A stretch of 64,000 nucleotides of DNA from Poritiphilus flavus (GCF_009901585.1 NZ_WXYO01000002.1:528769-592768), one strand, 5' to 3'. Shown: positions 54,601-63,183, counted from the stretch's first letter. Notes: generated by a model not told the origin, from the sequence alone. Program-made: numbers and translations.

Positions 54601-57600
54601 ACTTGTAATTTCAACATAGTTTATTTTCGTATTAAACCCACCAGTAGGATCTATGGTTATTCTGCCGTCAATTACATTCACCAGGGTGGTTTCTGTGGTA
54701 AATCTTGTAGAACTTCCCACAGCTCCGCTCGGCACAAAATTGTTAATGGTGTTGAACCCTTCAATATTGATCGTATGAGCGGGAGTTAAAGCCGGGTCAA
54801 TATCAACCGTTGGGTCACCAACGCTTACAGTTACCGTATAGGTGCCGTTTGGAACTTCTATTTCCCACATGGCATCAGGTAAATAACCGTTGGCAGGATT
54901 TGTGGAAATCGTTCCATATTGCATATGGATAAGCGTGTTACTTAGCACATCAACACCTCCGATATTTCTGTTTCTTCCGTTAAGAGTTAGATCTGCAGGA
55001 GCTGATGTATTAGCGTCTAACCATCCATAATTAAAGCCATTTCCCCGGTCTCCGTAAGCATCACCGGAGTCTCTTTGATAGTTAGGTGGTGCTGCGGTAG
55101 TTGGATTAGAGAAATTGATGTTTACATTAAACTCGCTTGAAACTTCCTGAATATCAAAAGCATCGAAACTCGCGGTAAACTGGGTTCCATTCCTGTGGGT
55201 GGCATAGATCCCCGCGAAGGTCAGGTCTGTACCGCTGATGTTCCTACCGGTAAAATAGTTGGCAGGAATAGGAAGGGATCCTAGTAGTGTTCTGGATCCG
55301 GCCCCAATAGTATAGTACGCATCAGCCGTAAGGGCTACCGCATCAACTTCCATTTCCAGGACAACCGTTTGACCTGAAATGGCAAAAGTAGACTGAATCT
55401 GACCAGGTGAAGTACCCGCAGTCTCTACCCTTAGTTCAATATTGTCGTTGTTGTTGACGTTGAGTTTTACAAAGTTGTCCTCGTCAAACCCAAACCAGAT
55501 CCCGGCCTGAGCGCTTCCGCCACCAGTCACAATATTAGAGAGTGTAGAACTGATGATGATCCTGGAAGTAATAGAAGTAAGTCCAACCCCCAGGGTATTG
55601 ACCTGGTTGTTGTTATTGGAGCTCACCGGCGGGTCCAGATAGGCGATCCCTGCCTGTGAGAGTATCTCAAGCATTCCAGCATTCAAGTTCAGCAGCGAGG
55701 GCTCATAGCCGTTTACAGAAGGGTCAGAAACGGGAAGGTCGCCTGCTCTGCGTGCTTCGGAATGTTCCAGGATCATGGTGAAACCGGTACCGTTACCACT
55801 GCCATCGAGCAGGGAATTGGCCACCGGAGCACTAAAGTCCAGGGAATAAGGTAAGGCAATATCCACGTCGGCACAGTCAAGCGTGCTGATAGGAGGACAT
55901 AGGCTAGGCAGAGCCTCGGTGACGGTTACCGTCCACACCTGAGGGGTGCCATCTTCTGCCGTTACCGTATAATCAAAAGGAGCAGAGAAATCCTGAGTAG
56001 TACCAGACAATGGGCTTATAGTAGCGTCAGCAGAGATGGTAATGGTCGGAGTCAAAGCCGTAAGTCCGCTACCGGCTGTAACTTCTACATCCACCGTGTG
56101 CCCTACCGCATCGATAGTGGCTGGCCCGGTTTGTTCGGTCAGTACAAAATCCAGAATATCATTTTCTGCGCTTAGGACGATCTGTTCCTGGATGTCAAAA
56201 GCATCGAAACTCGCGGTAAACTGGGTTCCATTCCTGTGGGTAGCATAGATCCCCGCGAAAGTCAGATCCGTACCACTGATATTCCTTCCTGTGAAGTAGT
56301 TGGCAGGAATAGGGAGGGAACCTAGCAATGTTCTGGATCCGGCCCCAATAGTATAGTACGCATCCGCAGTTAAAGCTACGGCATCTATTTCCATTTCCAG
56401 GATCACTGTTTGCCCGGAGATGGCAAAAGTAGACTGTACCTGGTCAGGTGAAGTACCGGCCGTCTCTACCCTTAGTTCAATATTGTCGTTATTGTTGACA
56501 TTGAGTTTTACAAAGTTGTCCTCATCAAACCCAAACCAGATCCCGGCCTGAGCACTTCCTCCCCCAGTTACAATGTTGGAGAGTGTAGAACTGATGACCA
56601 TCCTTGGAGGTACGGTGGGAAGGCCAACCCCCAGGGTATTGACCTGGTTGTTGTTATTGGAGCTCACCGGCGGGTCCAGATATGCGATCCCTGCCTGTGA
56701 GAGTATCTCTAGCATTCCAGCATTCAAGCTTAGTAGTGAGGGCTCGTAACCGTTTACAGATGGGTCGGAAACGGGAAGGTCACCGGCGCTTCGGGCTTCG
56801 GAATGTTCCAGGACCATGGTAAAACCAGTACCGTTACCACTGCCATCGAGCAGGGAAGCGGCTACAGGAGCACTAAAGTCCAGGGAATAGGGCAGTGCCA
56901 CATCAATATCCGCGCAGTCAAGCGTACTGACCGGGGGACAGAGTGTCGGCAGAGCTTCGGTTACGGTTACCGTCCACACCTGAGGGGTGCCATCTTCTGC
57001 CGTTACCGTATAGTCAAAAGGAGCAGAGAAATCCTGAGTAGTACCAGACAACGGGCTAATAGTAGCATCAGTAGAGATGGTAATGGTCGGAGTCAAAGCT
57101 GTAAGTCCGCTACCGGCTGTAACTTCTACATCCACCGTGTGCCCTACCGCATCGATAGTGGCTGGCCCGGTTTGTTCGGTCAGTACAAAATCAAGAATAT
57201 CATTTTCTGCGCTTAAGACGATCTGTTCCTGGATGTCAAAAGCATCGAAACTCGCGGTAAACTGGGTTCCATTTCTGTGGGTGGCATAGATCCCTGCGAA
57301 GCTAAGATCAGTACCGCTGATGTTCCTACCGGTAAAATAGTTGGCAGGAATAGGAAGGGATCCTAGTAGTGTTCTGGATCCGGCCCCAATAGTATAGTAC
57401 GCATCCGCAGTTAAAGCTACGGCATCTATTTCCATTTCCAGGATCACCGTTTGCCCTGATATGGCAAAAGTAGATTGAATTTGATCAGGTGAAGTACCTG
57501 CAGTCTCTACCCTTAGCTCAATATTGTCGTTATTGTTGACATTGAGTTTTACAAAGTTGTCCTCATCAAACCCAAACCAGATCCCGGCCTGGGCACTTCC

Positions 57601-59088
57601 TCCCCCAGTTACAATGTTGGAGAGTGTAGAACTGATGATCATCCTTGGAGGTACGGTGGGAAGTCCAACCCCCAGGGTATTGACCTGGTTGTTGTTATTG
57701 GAGCTCACCGGCGGGTCCAGATAGGCGATCCCTGCCTGTGAGAGTATCTCAAGCATTCCAGCATTCAAGTTCAGCAGCGAGGGCTCATAGCCGTTTACAG
57801 AAGGGTCGGAAACGGGAAGGTCACCGGCGCTTCGGGCTTCGGAATGTTCCAGGACCATGGTAAAACCAGTACCGTTACCACTGCCATCGAGCAGGGAATT
57901 GGCTACAGGAGCATTAAAGTCCAGGGAATAGGGCAGTGCCACATCAATATCCGCGCAGTCAAGGGCGCTGATAGGAGGACAGAGGATAGCTAAGGCCTCG
58001 GTTACGGTTACCGTCCACACCTGAGGGGTGCCATCTTCTGCCGTTACCGTATAATCAAAAGGAGCAGAGAAATCCTGAGTAGTGCCAGACAATGGGCTAA
58101 TAGTAGCATCAGCAGAGATGCTGATAGTCGGAGTTAAAGCTGTAAGTCCGCTACCGGCTGTAACTTCCACATCTACTGTATGGGCTGTTGTATTGATAGT
58201 AGCTGGACCGGTTTGTTCGGTCAGCACAAAATCAAGGATATCGTTTTCTGTGCTTAGGACGATCTGTTCCTGGATGTCAAAAGAGTCAAAACTCGCGGTA
58301 AACTGGCTTCCGTTCCTGTGGGTGGCATAGATCCCGGCGAAGCTAAGATCAGTACCACTGATGTTCCTGCCGGTAAAATAGTTGGCAGGAATAGGGAGGG
58401 ATCCTAGCAATGTTCTGGATCCGGCCCCAATAGTATAGTACGCATCCGCAGTTAAAGCTACGGCATCAACTTCCATTTCCAGGATCACGGTCTGCCCGGA
58501 AATGGCAAATGTAGACTGCACCTGGCCGGGTGAAGTACCGGCCGTCTCCACCCTTAGCTCAATATTGTCGTTATTGTTGACATTGAGTTTTACAAAGTTG
58601 TCCTCATCAAACCCAAACCAGATCCCGGCCTGAGCACTTCCTCCACCAGTTACAATGTTGGAGAGTGTAGAACTGATAATCATCCTGGGAGGTACGGTTG
58701 GAAGGCCAACCCCCAGGGTATTGACCTGGTTGTTGTTGTTGGAGCTCACTGGCGGGTCCAGATAGGCGATCCCTGCCTGACTGAGTATCTCGAGCATTCC
58801 GGCATTTAAGTTCAGCAGTGTGGGCTCATAACCGTTTACAGATGGGTCAGAAACGGGAAGGTCACCGGCGCTTCGGGCTTCGGAATGTTCCAGGACCATG
58901 GTAAAACCAGTACCGTTACCGCTGCCATCGAGCAGGGAATTGGCCACCGGAGCCCCAAAGTCAAGGGAATAGGGTAGAGAAACATCCACATCAGCACAGT
59001 CAATTGTGCTAATGGGTGCGCAAGGTGTCTGCGCATGCATTGTGGCTACCAATAAAATTAAGGGTAGGAGGGGTGTAATTTTTTTCAT
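48679..59088 (-). CDS. Giant T9SS-secreted multidomain surface protein
   Basis: The 3,469-residue protein starts with a signal peptide (cleavage near AQT, residue 20). It has three full 347-residue repeats and one shortened repeat (about 23-1315), a malectin-like domain (about 1317-1485), an Ig-like domain, a glucose/sorbosone dehydrogenase-like beta-propeller (about 1626-2096), choice-of-anchor and Ig-like parts, a second malectin-like domain (about 2500-2675), further Ig and putative-Ig parts, and a type A T9SS sorting domain (about 3388-3469; VLYPNPASN, GVYFVRTVDN). It should sit on the cell surface and bind carbohydrate; the propeller could be catalytic. I chose the ATG at 59088, since the 59229 start puts 47 non-signal residues ahead of a clear signal peptide. 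Confidence 0.92.
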   Translation of the reverse strand: MKKITPLLPLILLVATMHAQTPCAPISTIDCADVDVSLPYSLDFGAPVANSLLDGSGNGTGFTMVLEHSEARSAGDLPVSDPSVNGYEPTLLNLNAGMLEILSQAGIAYLDPPVSSNNNNQVNTLGVGLPTVPPRMIISSTLSNIVTGGGSAQAGIWFGFDEDNFVKLNVNNNDNIELRVETAGTSPGQVQSTFAISGQTVILEMEVDAVALTADAYYTIGAGSRTLLGSLPIPANYFTGRNISGTDLSFAGIYATHRNGSQFTASFDSFDIQEQIVLSTENDILDFVLTEQTGPATINTTAHTVDVEVTAGSGLTALTPTISISADATISPLSGTTQDFSAPFDYTVTAEDGTPQVWTVTVTEALAILCPPISALDCADIDVALPYSLDFNAPVANSLLDGSGNGTGFTMVLEHSEARSAGDLPVSDPSVNGYEPSLLNLNAGMLEILSQAGIAYLDPPVSSNNNNQVNTLGVGLPTVPPRMIISSTLSNIVTGGGSAQAGIWFGFDEDNFVKLNVNNNDNIELRVETAGTSPDQIQSTFAISGQTVILEMEIDAVALTADAYYTIGAGSRTLLGSLPIPANYFTGRNISGTDLSFAGIYATHRNGTQFTASFDAFDIQEQIVLSAENDILDFVLTEQTGPATIDAVGHTVDVEVTAGSGLTALTPTITISTDATISPLSGTTQDFSAPFDYTVTAEDGTPQVWTVTVTEALPTLCPPVSTLDCADIDVALPYSLDFSAPVAASLLDGSGNGTGFTMVLEHSEARSAGDLPVSDPSVNGYEPSLLSLNAGMLEILSQAGIAYLDPPVSSNNNNQVNTLGVGLPTVPPRMVISSTLSNIVTGGGSAQAGIWFGFDEDNFVKLNVNNNDNIELRVETAGTSPDQVQSTFAISGQTVILEMEIDAVALTADAYYTIGAGSRTLLGSLPIPANYFTGRNISGTDLTFAGIYATHRNGTQFTASFDAFDIQEQIVLSAENDILDFVLTEQTGPATIDAVGHTVDVEVTAGSGLTALTPTITISADATISPLSGTTQDFSAPFDYTVTAEDGTPQVWTVTVTEALPSLCPPISTLDCADVDIALPYSLDFSAPVANSLLDGSGNGTGFTMILEHSEARRAGDLPVSDPSVNGYEPSLLNLNAGMLEILSQAGIAYLDPPVSSNNNNQVNTLGVGLTSITSRIIISSTLSNIVTGGGSAQAGIWFGFDEDNFVKLNVNNNDNIELRVETAGTSPGQIQSTFAISGQTVVLEMEVDAVALTADAYYTIGAGSRTLLGSLPIPANYFTGRNISGTDLTFAGIYATHRNGTQFTASFDAFDIQEVSSEFNVNINFSNPTTAAPPNYQRDSGDAYGDRGNGFNYGWLDANTSAPADLTLNGRNRNIGGVDVLSNTLIHMQYGTISTNPANGYLPDAMWEIEVPNGTYTVTVSVGDPTVDIDPALTPAHTINIEGFNTINNFVPSGAVGSSTRFTTETTLVNVIDGRITIDPTGGFNTKINYVEITSFNSGSNPFFTNVSPANNATNVAINDFQANVELVIPSGYELDEGTLAGNVNLFEVDPGVGEILVPSNSNDTGGGDAITLTPLDELKPFTTYIFRLSSNIEVNLIGDVNDRLSFIPFESTFTTGDIDPGTIPMRDLTGVQFTKVLGPALGPGTENQRFSSLTIGPDGKLYASTIGDFSSDGQIYRWDMAADGTLSNLEILSPALQGSPHPVTGVNNNNDRLIIGLVFDPASTAQNLIAYVSHSMAAITDGPEWDGKITRLSGPNLSVVEDIVINLPRSSKDHLTNSLAFDDQGFMYINQGSNSAGGEPDIIWANRPERLLSGAVLKLDFSKLGTLPLDVHTTDDISVINSASDGSLTMSDGTYNPYATNAALTIFSSGIRNAYDLVWHSNGWLYVPTNGTAGNGVNSPNAPSTSDYTLARRIDGLTSLGFVPALDGGETQKDFLYATQGGSYHGHPNPYRGEFVLNHGGVSYSGLPGQAEASYVDVDKYPDNLGPDPNYREPAYDFGKNKSPNGVIEYKSDAFDGKLQGVLMVVRFSGQDDVLVMDPMPSGPIAEAYTTIPGLDGFDDPLDVVEDPSTGHLYVSEYDRDNGGTPRLTLLRADTPATPGPRIAGVPDELIFEITTNGDGQNTDAKTVEITNSGTEILNITDVSITGTFANQFDPVSPSGGTSLNPGESIIYTVTYAPDLDGSNLGYQDASLTITSNGIFNPVFDVGLFGLKKVGYEGVEEPILQDIADVLGVSVNVGWTTLTTSTDPIIMGDEIFAQNWVAANQGLVNITPVGRYSPAEPLPFGWFTSDGSVVTNEVGILADGLDNAQTLFPPVSSGTTSFDPLTETFGIYVESANFGGFKYTQDDLNTGIAHRARTYPAKDRDGNLLDNTYFIAFEDSTDGDYNDYIFLLENATPSFGESLSFDVASLNFTASDEQEVIIPTQPVTLTGTGGVTAGEVNLAASESWVVLPAVALGTPIDIGLDTRGLPIGNYSATITASSPGYAPAQVTINLDIVDDIQFAYQFNFQDPDLIEISPPGYIDDFGVPYGVQSTPQGDIQFGWVLPGTATPADASANARNRNTGVNNDVLRNTLSVMGSLSQSFPTRDWLIDVPNGKYYVNISVGDISANDSYHLLEVNGINVIDFDEENNNPQNLVFFENMELVDVNNGVLRLALEPFGVNAKLNYIQLVQVNPAFLPPLITADFVGNSEAPDVYRGTVDISLQAENQTGSGGIIRLDYILDGGSITSYTTPITVSDLGPHTLFVEAEDSNGNISQETYNFSIVAATGAELTLENMTKIPGTNRGFPADDYYSFHRIGDPEFTEHGTLTLFHDSNIMRLHNTGTSDLIISDIIVSDPADYTYEILPVTNPPATFPITVGAGSFVDINITFITDLGVTPDNSMHGGTIDIVSNADNGASIQATLNGSYQARPGGIMEMDLIDIIDVFGFQTNIKSIVNKQGTIDPENPTPEIPNAEFPIAANVNAGYEGDLIVSSNFVQADPGQPVRAFMLAAFSGVGGGNARFVRTFDQTTVGGINFTRSINWYNSLLPRNNSGVISNDVNTSGITQPFRIRIQNRLTSGGTNTSGSNPHILAARIFKVRDQDGNIVPNEYIGIMDFTGGGGCPLCDWNDNLFYFINIKPEDDPVSTIASEQFAEVDTFFSVNIDLFIDRGFPGNEMSVNSVLIDGTTALPAWMEYNAATRTIRGTPPLSALGTYDVVVNTTDLSGVVTTTTIPITVVEEITSGSLWLEDFSGLSNGTTVDNGATAWTSSRGSGSFEVQGGQFETNGSGSFGTWTSEVISISGAVVNVSVDVNDGDNNKENADFIRAFYSVDGGTPVQFGFAQNDISPQTFSATGLTGSTIQVIVEAQVSISNEFYYFDNVEVFATGSSSFKVDLDSFGPEVQNVQSVLYPNPASNAVWLNPGNSVLEDIIIFDASGRAVMIYEANDVLKGGEYLLNISSLETGVYFVRTVDNKGQTNSSPLVIAK
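55146..59023 (-). repeat. Tandem repeat, three 1,041-bp units plus a 755-bp unit
   Basis: Units at about 59023-57983, 57982-56942, 56941-55901 and 55900-55146 encode the same sequence with few changes. Each full unit has a beta-sandwich carbohydrate-binding-like part (CADVDVSLPYSLDF to ASFDAFDIQE) and a 100-residue Ig-like part (ENDILDFVLTEQTGPATI to VWTVTVTEAL). The fourth lacks the second part. Nucleotide identity is high throughout, so recent expansion or gene conversion is likely. Confidence 0.95.
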
Positions 59089-59454
59089 ATGTATCTTTTT
59101 TGGCCGGCTTTCAAGACAAACCACAGACCATAATTTGGCCTGCAAACTCTTGATAATACTCACTATAAATGTTTGGGGGAACTTCAGCTTTGAAACAGGG
59201 TGAAAGTTATTAAAACATCCCTGAAACAATTCCTATCTATCCTTCATATTTGATAAACGGTAATATTTCATCGATTAACTGCTAAGTGCTTATTTTGTTG
59301 GTTTATAAATCTTTGATAATCAGATATTTTATAAATATTTTCTTACGATTTTGTCAGACCTTTAAAAAGCGGATAAACTTTTGCTTTTTTCTAAAAACTG
59401 ATCCTGATTTAATGCACATTTATCAAAATAGATTCGATTTTTTTAAAACTTTAT
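59089..59454 (-). other. Promoter region of the giant gene
   Basis: About 365 AT-rich bases lie between the OmpA-type gene and the giant gene. I saw no exact minus-strand TAnnTTTG box and no clear hairpin, so whether the giant gene has its own promoter or is read from the OmpA gene is unclear. Confidence 0.35.
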
Positions 59455-59925
59455 TTAATCAATAAAAACTATAAATTCCGCCCTGCGGTTTTGCCGATGA
59501 AGCGAGTCTCTACAGCTAACTCCATCTGAGCAGTCGTTTATTAATTGCTCCTCTCCTAATGCTTCTATAAAAATCCGATTGTGGGCTATCCCCCGTGCTA
59601 CCAGAAATTGCTTTATCTGCTTTCCTCGTTTTAACGAGAGTGATTTGTTCTTTGAAAAACTCCCACGGGAATCTGTATGGGTGGTGACCAGGAGTTCCAG
59701 TAATTTGTTCTCCTCTAACAAGACACTAAGGCGTTCTAGCTGATTTCTGTTTTCAGTATTTAAATCACCACTGTCTGATTCAAAATACAGAGAGCCTATT
59801 TCCGAAAGTTCCTCTAAAACCTCAGATCGGATATTCTCAGCTTTGCGGTAAACTTCCTGTGCCCTGGAGGGAAGAAAAAGTAAAAAAAACGCAATCAGGA
59901 AAAGCCAATTTTTTGGCAGTTTCAT
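59455..59925 (-). CDS. Small OmpA-domain envelope protein
   Basis: The 156-residue protein has a signal peptide (LIAFFLLFLPSRAQ) and then only an OmpA C-terminal peptidoglycan-binding domain (about 45-156), with SLYFESDSGDL, THTDSRGS, LSLKRGKQIKQFLVARGI and NRRAEFIVF. Two Cys in INDCSDGVSCRDS could bridge. There is no barrel or other domain. It is upstream of the giant T9SS gene in the same direction and may help anchor it to the cell wall, an inference from position. Confidence 0.88.
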   Translation of the reverse strand: MKLPKNWLFLIAFFLLFLPSRAQEVYRKAENIRSEVLEELSEIGSLYFESDSGDLNTENRNQLERLSVLLEENKLLELLVTTHTDSRGSFSKNKSLSLKRGKQIKQFLVARGIAHNRIFIEALGEEQLINDCSDGVSCRDSLHRQNRRAEFIVFID

Positions 59926-60109
59926 GTGTCCTTCTATTAGTGTTGCCTAGCAAATCTAGCATCAAAGGTTCAGCAAGGCTATAAAAGGGCATAAAGTGCG
60001 GGGATATTCGATAAAGGACAGGAATGACATAAATCAGCTGCTCAATTATCAGGAGATAATCCTTTTAAGGCGAGTTACTCAACTTCATTAAAGCATTTCG
60101 GATAATGCG

Positions 60110-61066
60110 TCAGTCCACCAAATTTAAAGCGATTAATTTGGTCGGCTTCAAGGAATCAGGTTCCGTTATTCTAAGGGTGGATTGATCCAGATATTGAAGA
60201 TTGGAATTTGCAATGAGCAGGGCCTTATCATCCACAATACAAAAGGTCAGAGGCAGATCGAGTCGTGGGTCTTTGGACAGGATTTGCTCCACTGCGGTAA
60301 TACTGTCCTGTGTCTCATTAAGGATTAGCTTTCTGAAGTTGTCACCGTGAAGGCGAACTCCATTCTGAACCGCGTATAAATGGCCCCTATAGAACTCAAG
60401 TCCGTCTATTCCCTGGGACCAGTTGTTCGCATCTGCTTCATTTACCAGCTCCCTGGAAGCCAGATCTAAAATCCGCACTCCTTTGGTAAAACTGGCTATG
60501 TAAAGTTTGGAATCATCCTCCGAAATCGCTATCCCATTAGGGTATTGGATTTCCTGGGATCCGTAGATGCGCTCTAATTTGTCCGCTCCTACTTCCATTT
60601 TATATATGGCAGAGGCTTTGGAGTCCGTTATGTATAGATTTCCTTTTTTATCCATGACCAGGTCATTTAAAAAATGGTCCGCGCTATCCAAAGGATGTAG
60701 TTTACTCAAAAGTTTTTTAGTATTCAGGTCTAAGGTGTAAAGGGAACTCATCGAATCGTTTAAAGGGAAATAACCGGCCAGAGCATGCACCACTTCCCGC
60801 TTTTCATCTATAAGAATGCCAACACCCGGCATGAAACCATGTTGTCCTGTTGTTATGAAGTCCTCCTGCAAGCCGGTTTTAATATCCACTGTAATGATCT
60901 TGGACTTTGCAATACTGGTAAGAAACAATTTGTTCTGCCTGGAGTCATAAGCTATACCCTCCGGGACAAGATCCAACTCATCCAGGAGGTATTCTTGCTT
61001 CGGTAAACCGGGTTTGCAGTCTGCGAAAATCACTGTCAATAAGCTAAGGATCAAAATCCGGGTCAT
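60110..61066 (-). CDS. SMP-30/NHL-like beta-propeller protein
   Basis: The 318-residue protein has a hydrophobic signal (ILILSLLTVIFADC; the Asp before Cys makes it a poor lipobox) and a six-bladed propeller with SMP-30/gluconolactonase-like blades: PEGIAYDSRQNKLFLTSI, LVMDKKGNLYITDSKASAIYKM and PNGIAISEDDSKLYIASFTKGVRIL. The family includes lactonases and many binding proteins; metal ligands cannot be fixed by eye. I chose the ATG at 61066 over 61108 to keep the signal peptide at the N-terminus. It is a single gene. Confidence 0.82.
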   Translation of the reverse strand: MTRILILSLLTVIFADCKPGLPKQEYLLDELDLVPEGIAYDSRQNKLFLTSIAKSKIITVDIKTGLQEDFITTGQHGFMPGVGILIDEKREVVHALAGYFPLNDSMSSLYTLDLNTKKLLSKLHPLDSADHFLNDLVMDKKGNLYITDSKASAIYKMEVGADKLERIYGSQEIQYPNGIAISEDDSKLYIASFTKGVRILDLASRELVNEADANNWSQGIDGLEFYRGHLYAVQNGVRLHGDNFRKLILNETQDSITAVEQILSKDPRLDLPLTFCIVDDKALLIANSNLQYLDQSTLRITEPDSLKPTKLIALNLVD

Positions 61067-61201
61067 AACAGGTTGATACCTGATGCTGTTTGTGGAAATG
61101 CGCGACATCTTTCCTAATCTTCAATTAAAGATAGCAATTATGGAAACAGCATAATGCGAACTTTAACTGATTTGGATATCCTGACTTTTTCAAAGTACGC
61201 T

Positions 61202-61957
61202 CTACCTGGCTATCATTACTCCTTCGCTCGCGGCAAGGAAACCACCTAAGGCCCCTAAGATGTTCAGAGCGCAATGGATAATGATCCCCAAATAAACATT
61301 TTGTTTTTTCCAAACAACGAAACTGATGATGATGCCCACGGCAATGATGCCGATATAGTTATGTGGTTGCCAAAAGTGATACAAGCCAAAAAACAAGCCA
61401 TTGACCACTGGCGCCCATTTTTTTAAATAAGCCATTCTGGGTAATAAATATCCCCGGAAAAATAACTCTTCGGCAACCGGTCCGGCTATGCCGTCTATAA
61501 AAATACCAGCAAAGAATACCTTGGCGATCAGCTCGGTATCCGCGGTGCCAAAGCCAGGATCAAAATACCATTGCGGCAACCAGGAGAATAACGATTCCTT
61601 GACAAAAAGTCCTAGCGGGTACAAGGGTATGTAGATGAGGATACAGGATAAAAAACCTATTAGTGACCATTTTAGGTATTGCTTAAAGGACAGCTTTTTG
61701 GTGTAGGCAATGACATTTTTTAAACTTGCCCGGCCATTGAGCTTTTTACCTTTCCATAGCAAATGTCCGGTCACCAGGGGAACCAGAATAAGGAGTTCTA
61801 CGACTAAAAGTGCTGTAAGCCCTGGGTAGCCGAGGTCTACTAGGAATTTTGATATGAATACATAGAAGAGAAGAATTATGAAACCCATGTAAAAGTGGTA
61901 CCAAACTTGCTTCTTGAATGTGATCTGATCCTGAGCGATGTTAAAGGGAGTTTTCAT
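61202..61957 (-). CDS. CPBP family intramembrane protease
   Basis: The 251-residue protein has about seven membrane helices and the CPBP (Abi/CAAX protease-like) motifs: PVAEELFFRGYLLPR with the catalytic Glu pair near residue 170, FFGLYHF and GIIIHCALN with catalytic His residues. Family members cleave prenylated or peptide substrates, or have immunity roles for bacteriocins; no peptide gene is seen nearby. The ATG at 61957 was chosen since the 62038 start adds a non-membrane tail. It follows a membrane AraC regulator. Confidence 0.9.
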   Translation of the reverse strand: MKTPFNIAQDQITFKKQVWYHFYMGFIILLFYVFISKFLVDLGYPGLTALLVVELLILVPLVTGHLLWKGKKLNGRASLKNVIAYTKKLSFKQYLKWSLIGFLSCILIYIPLYPLGLFVKESLFSWLPQWYFDPGFGTADTELIAKVFFAGIFIDGIAGPVAEELFFRGYLLPRMAYLKKWAPVVNGLFFGLYHFWQPHNYIGIIAVGIIISFVVWKKQNVYLGIIIHCALNILGALGGFLAASEGVMIAR

Positions 61958-62008
61958 GAGAAATGTTTTTTGTGATTCGTTGGTAAATCTCAGAAGACAA
62001 ATCACTTT

Positions 62009-62034
62009 GTACGACCGATTACACGAAGTCGTAC
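62009..62034. promoter_or_regulatory. Inverted repeat before the CPBP gene
   Basis: GTACGAC (62009-62015) and GTCGTAC (62028-62034) are perfect 7-bp arms spaced by 12 bases, centre-to-centre 19 bp. It lies 52 bases upstream of the protease start and 42 bases after the AraC-type gene. No T-tract follows, so an operator is more likely than a terminator. Confidence 0.4.
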
Positions 62035-62076
62035 GCATTTAAATCAGTTCGGATTCCGGTATGCAGAAAGTAAAAC

Positions 62077-63183
62077 CTACGAATGCATTTTAAGGAATTC
62101 AGTAGGGGTAAGGCCGGTCTTCGCCTTGAATTGGGTGTTGAAAGAGGACTTGGAATTAAAGCCAACGGCATACATAACTTCCAGCACGGTAAGTTTGGGA
62201 TCGTCCCTTTCTTCCAGCATTTGCTTGGCAGCTTCAATTCTGTAGCCGTTTATAAGGTCAAAAAAATTCTTTCCCAGCCGCTCATTGATCACCTGCGACA
62301 GCTTTCTGCTTGAAGTTCCCACCGCTTTAGACAATCCATCCAATGTCAGTTCAGGATCCAGAAAGAGTTGTTCCTCATCCAGTGCCTTAAGGATCAGTTC
62401 CGCTACGGAAAGCGACTCTTCCTCGCCCAGACGGCTGGCGGCGTATTTCTCTTGCTCCTGAGCCTGTATTAAGAACGAAGGTTGGTCCAATGCCTTGAAA
62501 ATCAATCGGGCTATGAATATGCCGGTAGTCAATTGTATAAGCAACAGGCTGAATTCAAAAAAGTCCCGATATCCCCCAAATTGCAGCGTACTGTTTATCA
62601 CAGAAATTATCATCACAATGATAAGGGCATTCAGAAGTTGCCTCAACCAGTTCAGATTGTTGTGCGAGTAGAACTGTTTTATACGATATGTGGCTTTGCT
62701 GATGAGTCGTTTGGATATCAATAAGTACCAAAAGAAATGCAGGTAGATCAATAGAAAAACAAAATAGGCCTCCCAGGGTTGTTGCAGGGAAATAACCTGT
62801 TCCAGAATAGCTATTTTTGTTTCTCTGGGTCTGATATGGTAAACCAGTACAATGAGCAATATCCCAGCCAGGAAGGGAATCAGATGTAACAGGTCTGCTT
62901 TCCGGAGCTTCCTTTCCGGATCTAATGTATTCCTTGTATATGCGTAGATCAGGGGCCCGTAAAGGAAAATAAAGGGCTCTGTTAAAAGTGCCAGGTTGGG
63001 GTAATCCAGGTAAAAGCCGTTAAGCATTAAGAGGCCATCGAGAAAATCAAGGGCCCAGAAGAGAAAAAACAAGCCCAGGAACCGATTGACCATAGTTCTA
63101 CCTCTTTGAGTTCCCAGCAGGAACAACCCAAGTAATGCAAATAAGGTGATGCATATTACAGAAGTGATGGTAATCAAGCTCAT
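62077..63183 (-). CDS. Membrane-anchored AraC family regulator
   Basis: The 368-residue protein has about seven membrane helices in its first 230 residues (ITITSVICITLFALLGLFLL at the start) and a cytoplasmic AraC DNA-binding domain at the C-terminus (about 265-365; LDGLSKAVGTSSRKLSQVINERLGK, then VLEVMYAVGFNSKSSFNTQFKAKTGLTPTEF). Such regulators sense membrane or outside cues. The CPBP protease gene 120 bases downstream, same strand, and the divergent symporter gene are candidate targets. Confidence 0.92.
   Translation of the reverse strand: MSLITITSVICITLFALLGLFLLGTQRGRTMVNRFLGLFFLFWALDFLDGLLMLNGFYLDYPNLALLTEPFIFLYGPLIYAYTRNTLDPERKLRKADLLHLIPFLAGILLIVLVYHIRPRETKIAILEQVISLQQPWEAYFVFLLIYLHFFWYLLISKRLISKATYRIKQFYSHNNLNWLRQLLNALIIVMIISVINSTLQFGGYRDFFEFSLLLIQLTTGIFIARLIFKALDQPSFLIQAQEQEKYAASRLGEEESLSVAELILKALDEEQLFLDPELTLDGLSKAVGTSSRKLSQVINERLGKNFFDLINGYRIEAAKQMLEERDDPKLTVLEVMYAVGFNSKSSFNTQFKAKTGLTPTEFLKMHS

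Noticed and set aside
55146-59023. CRISPR-like periodic repeats
   Set aside because: The period is 1,041 bp, the frame is continuous and translated, and no spacers or cas genes exist.
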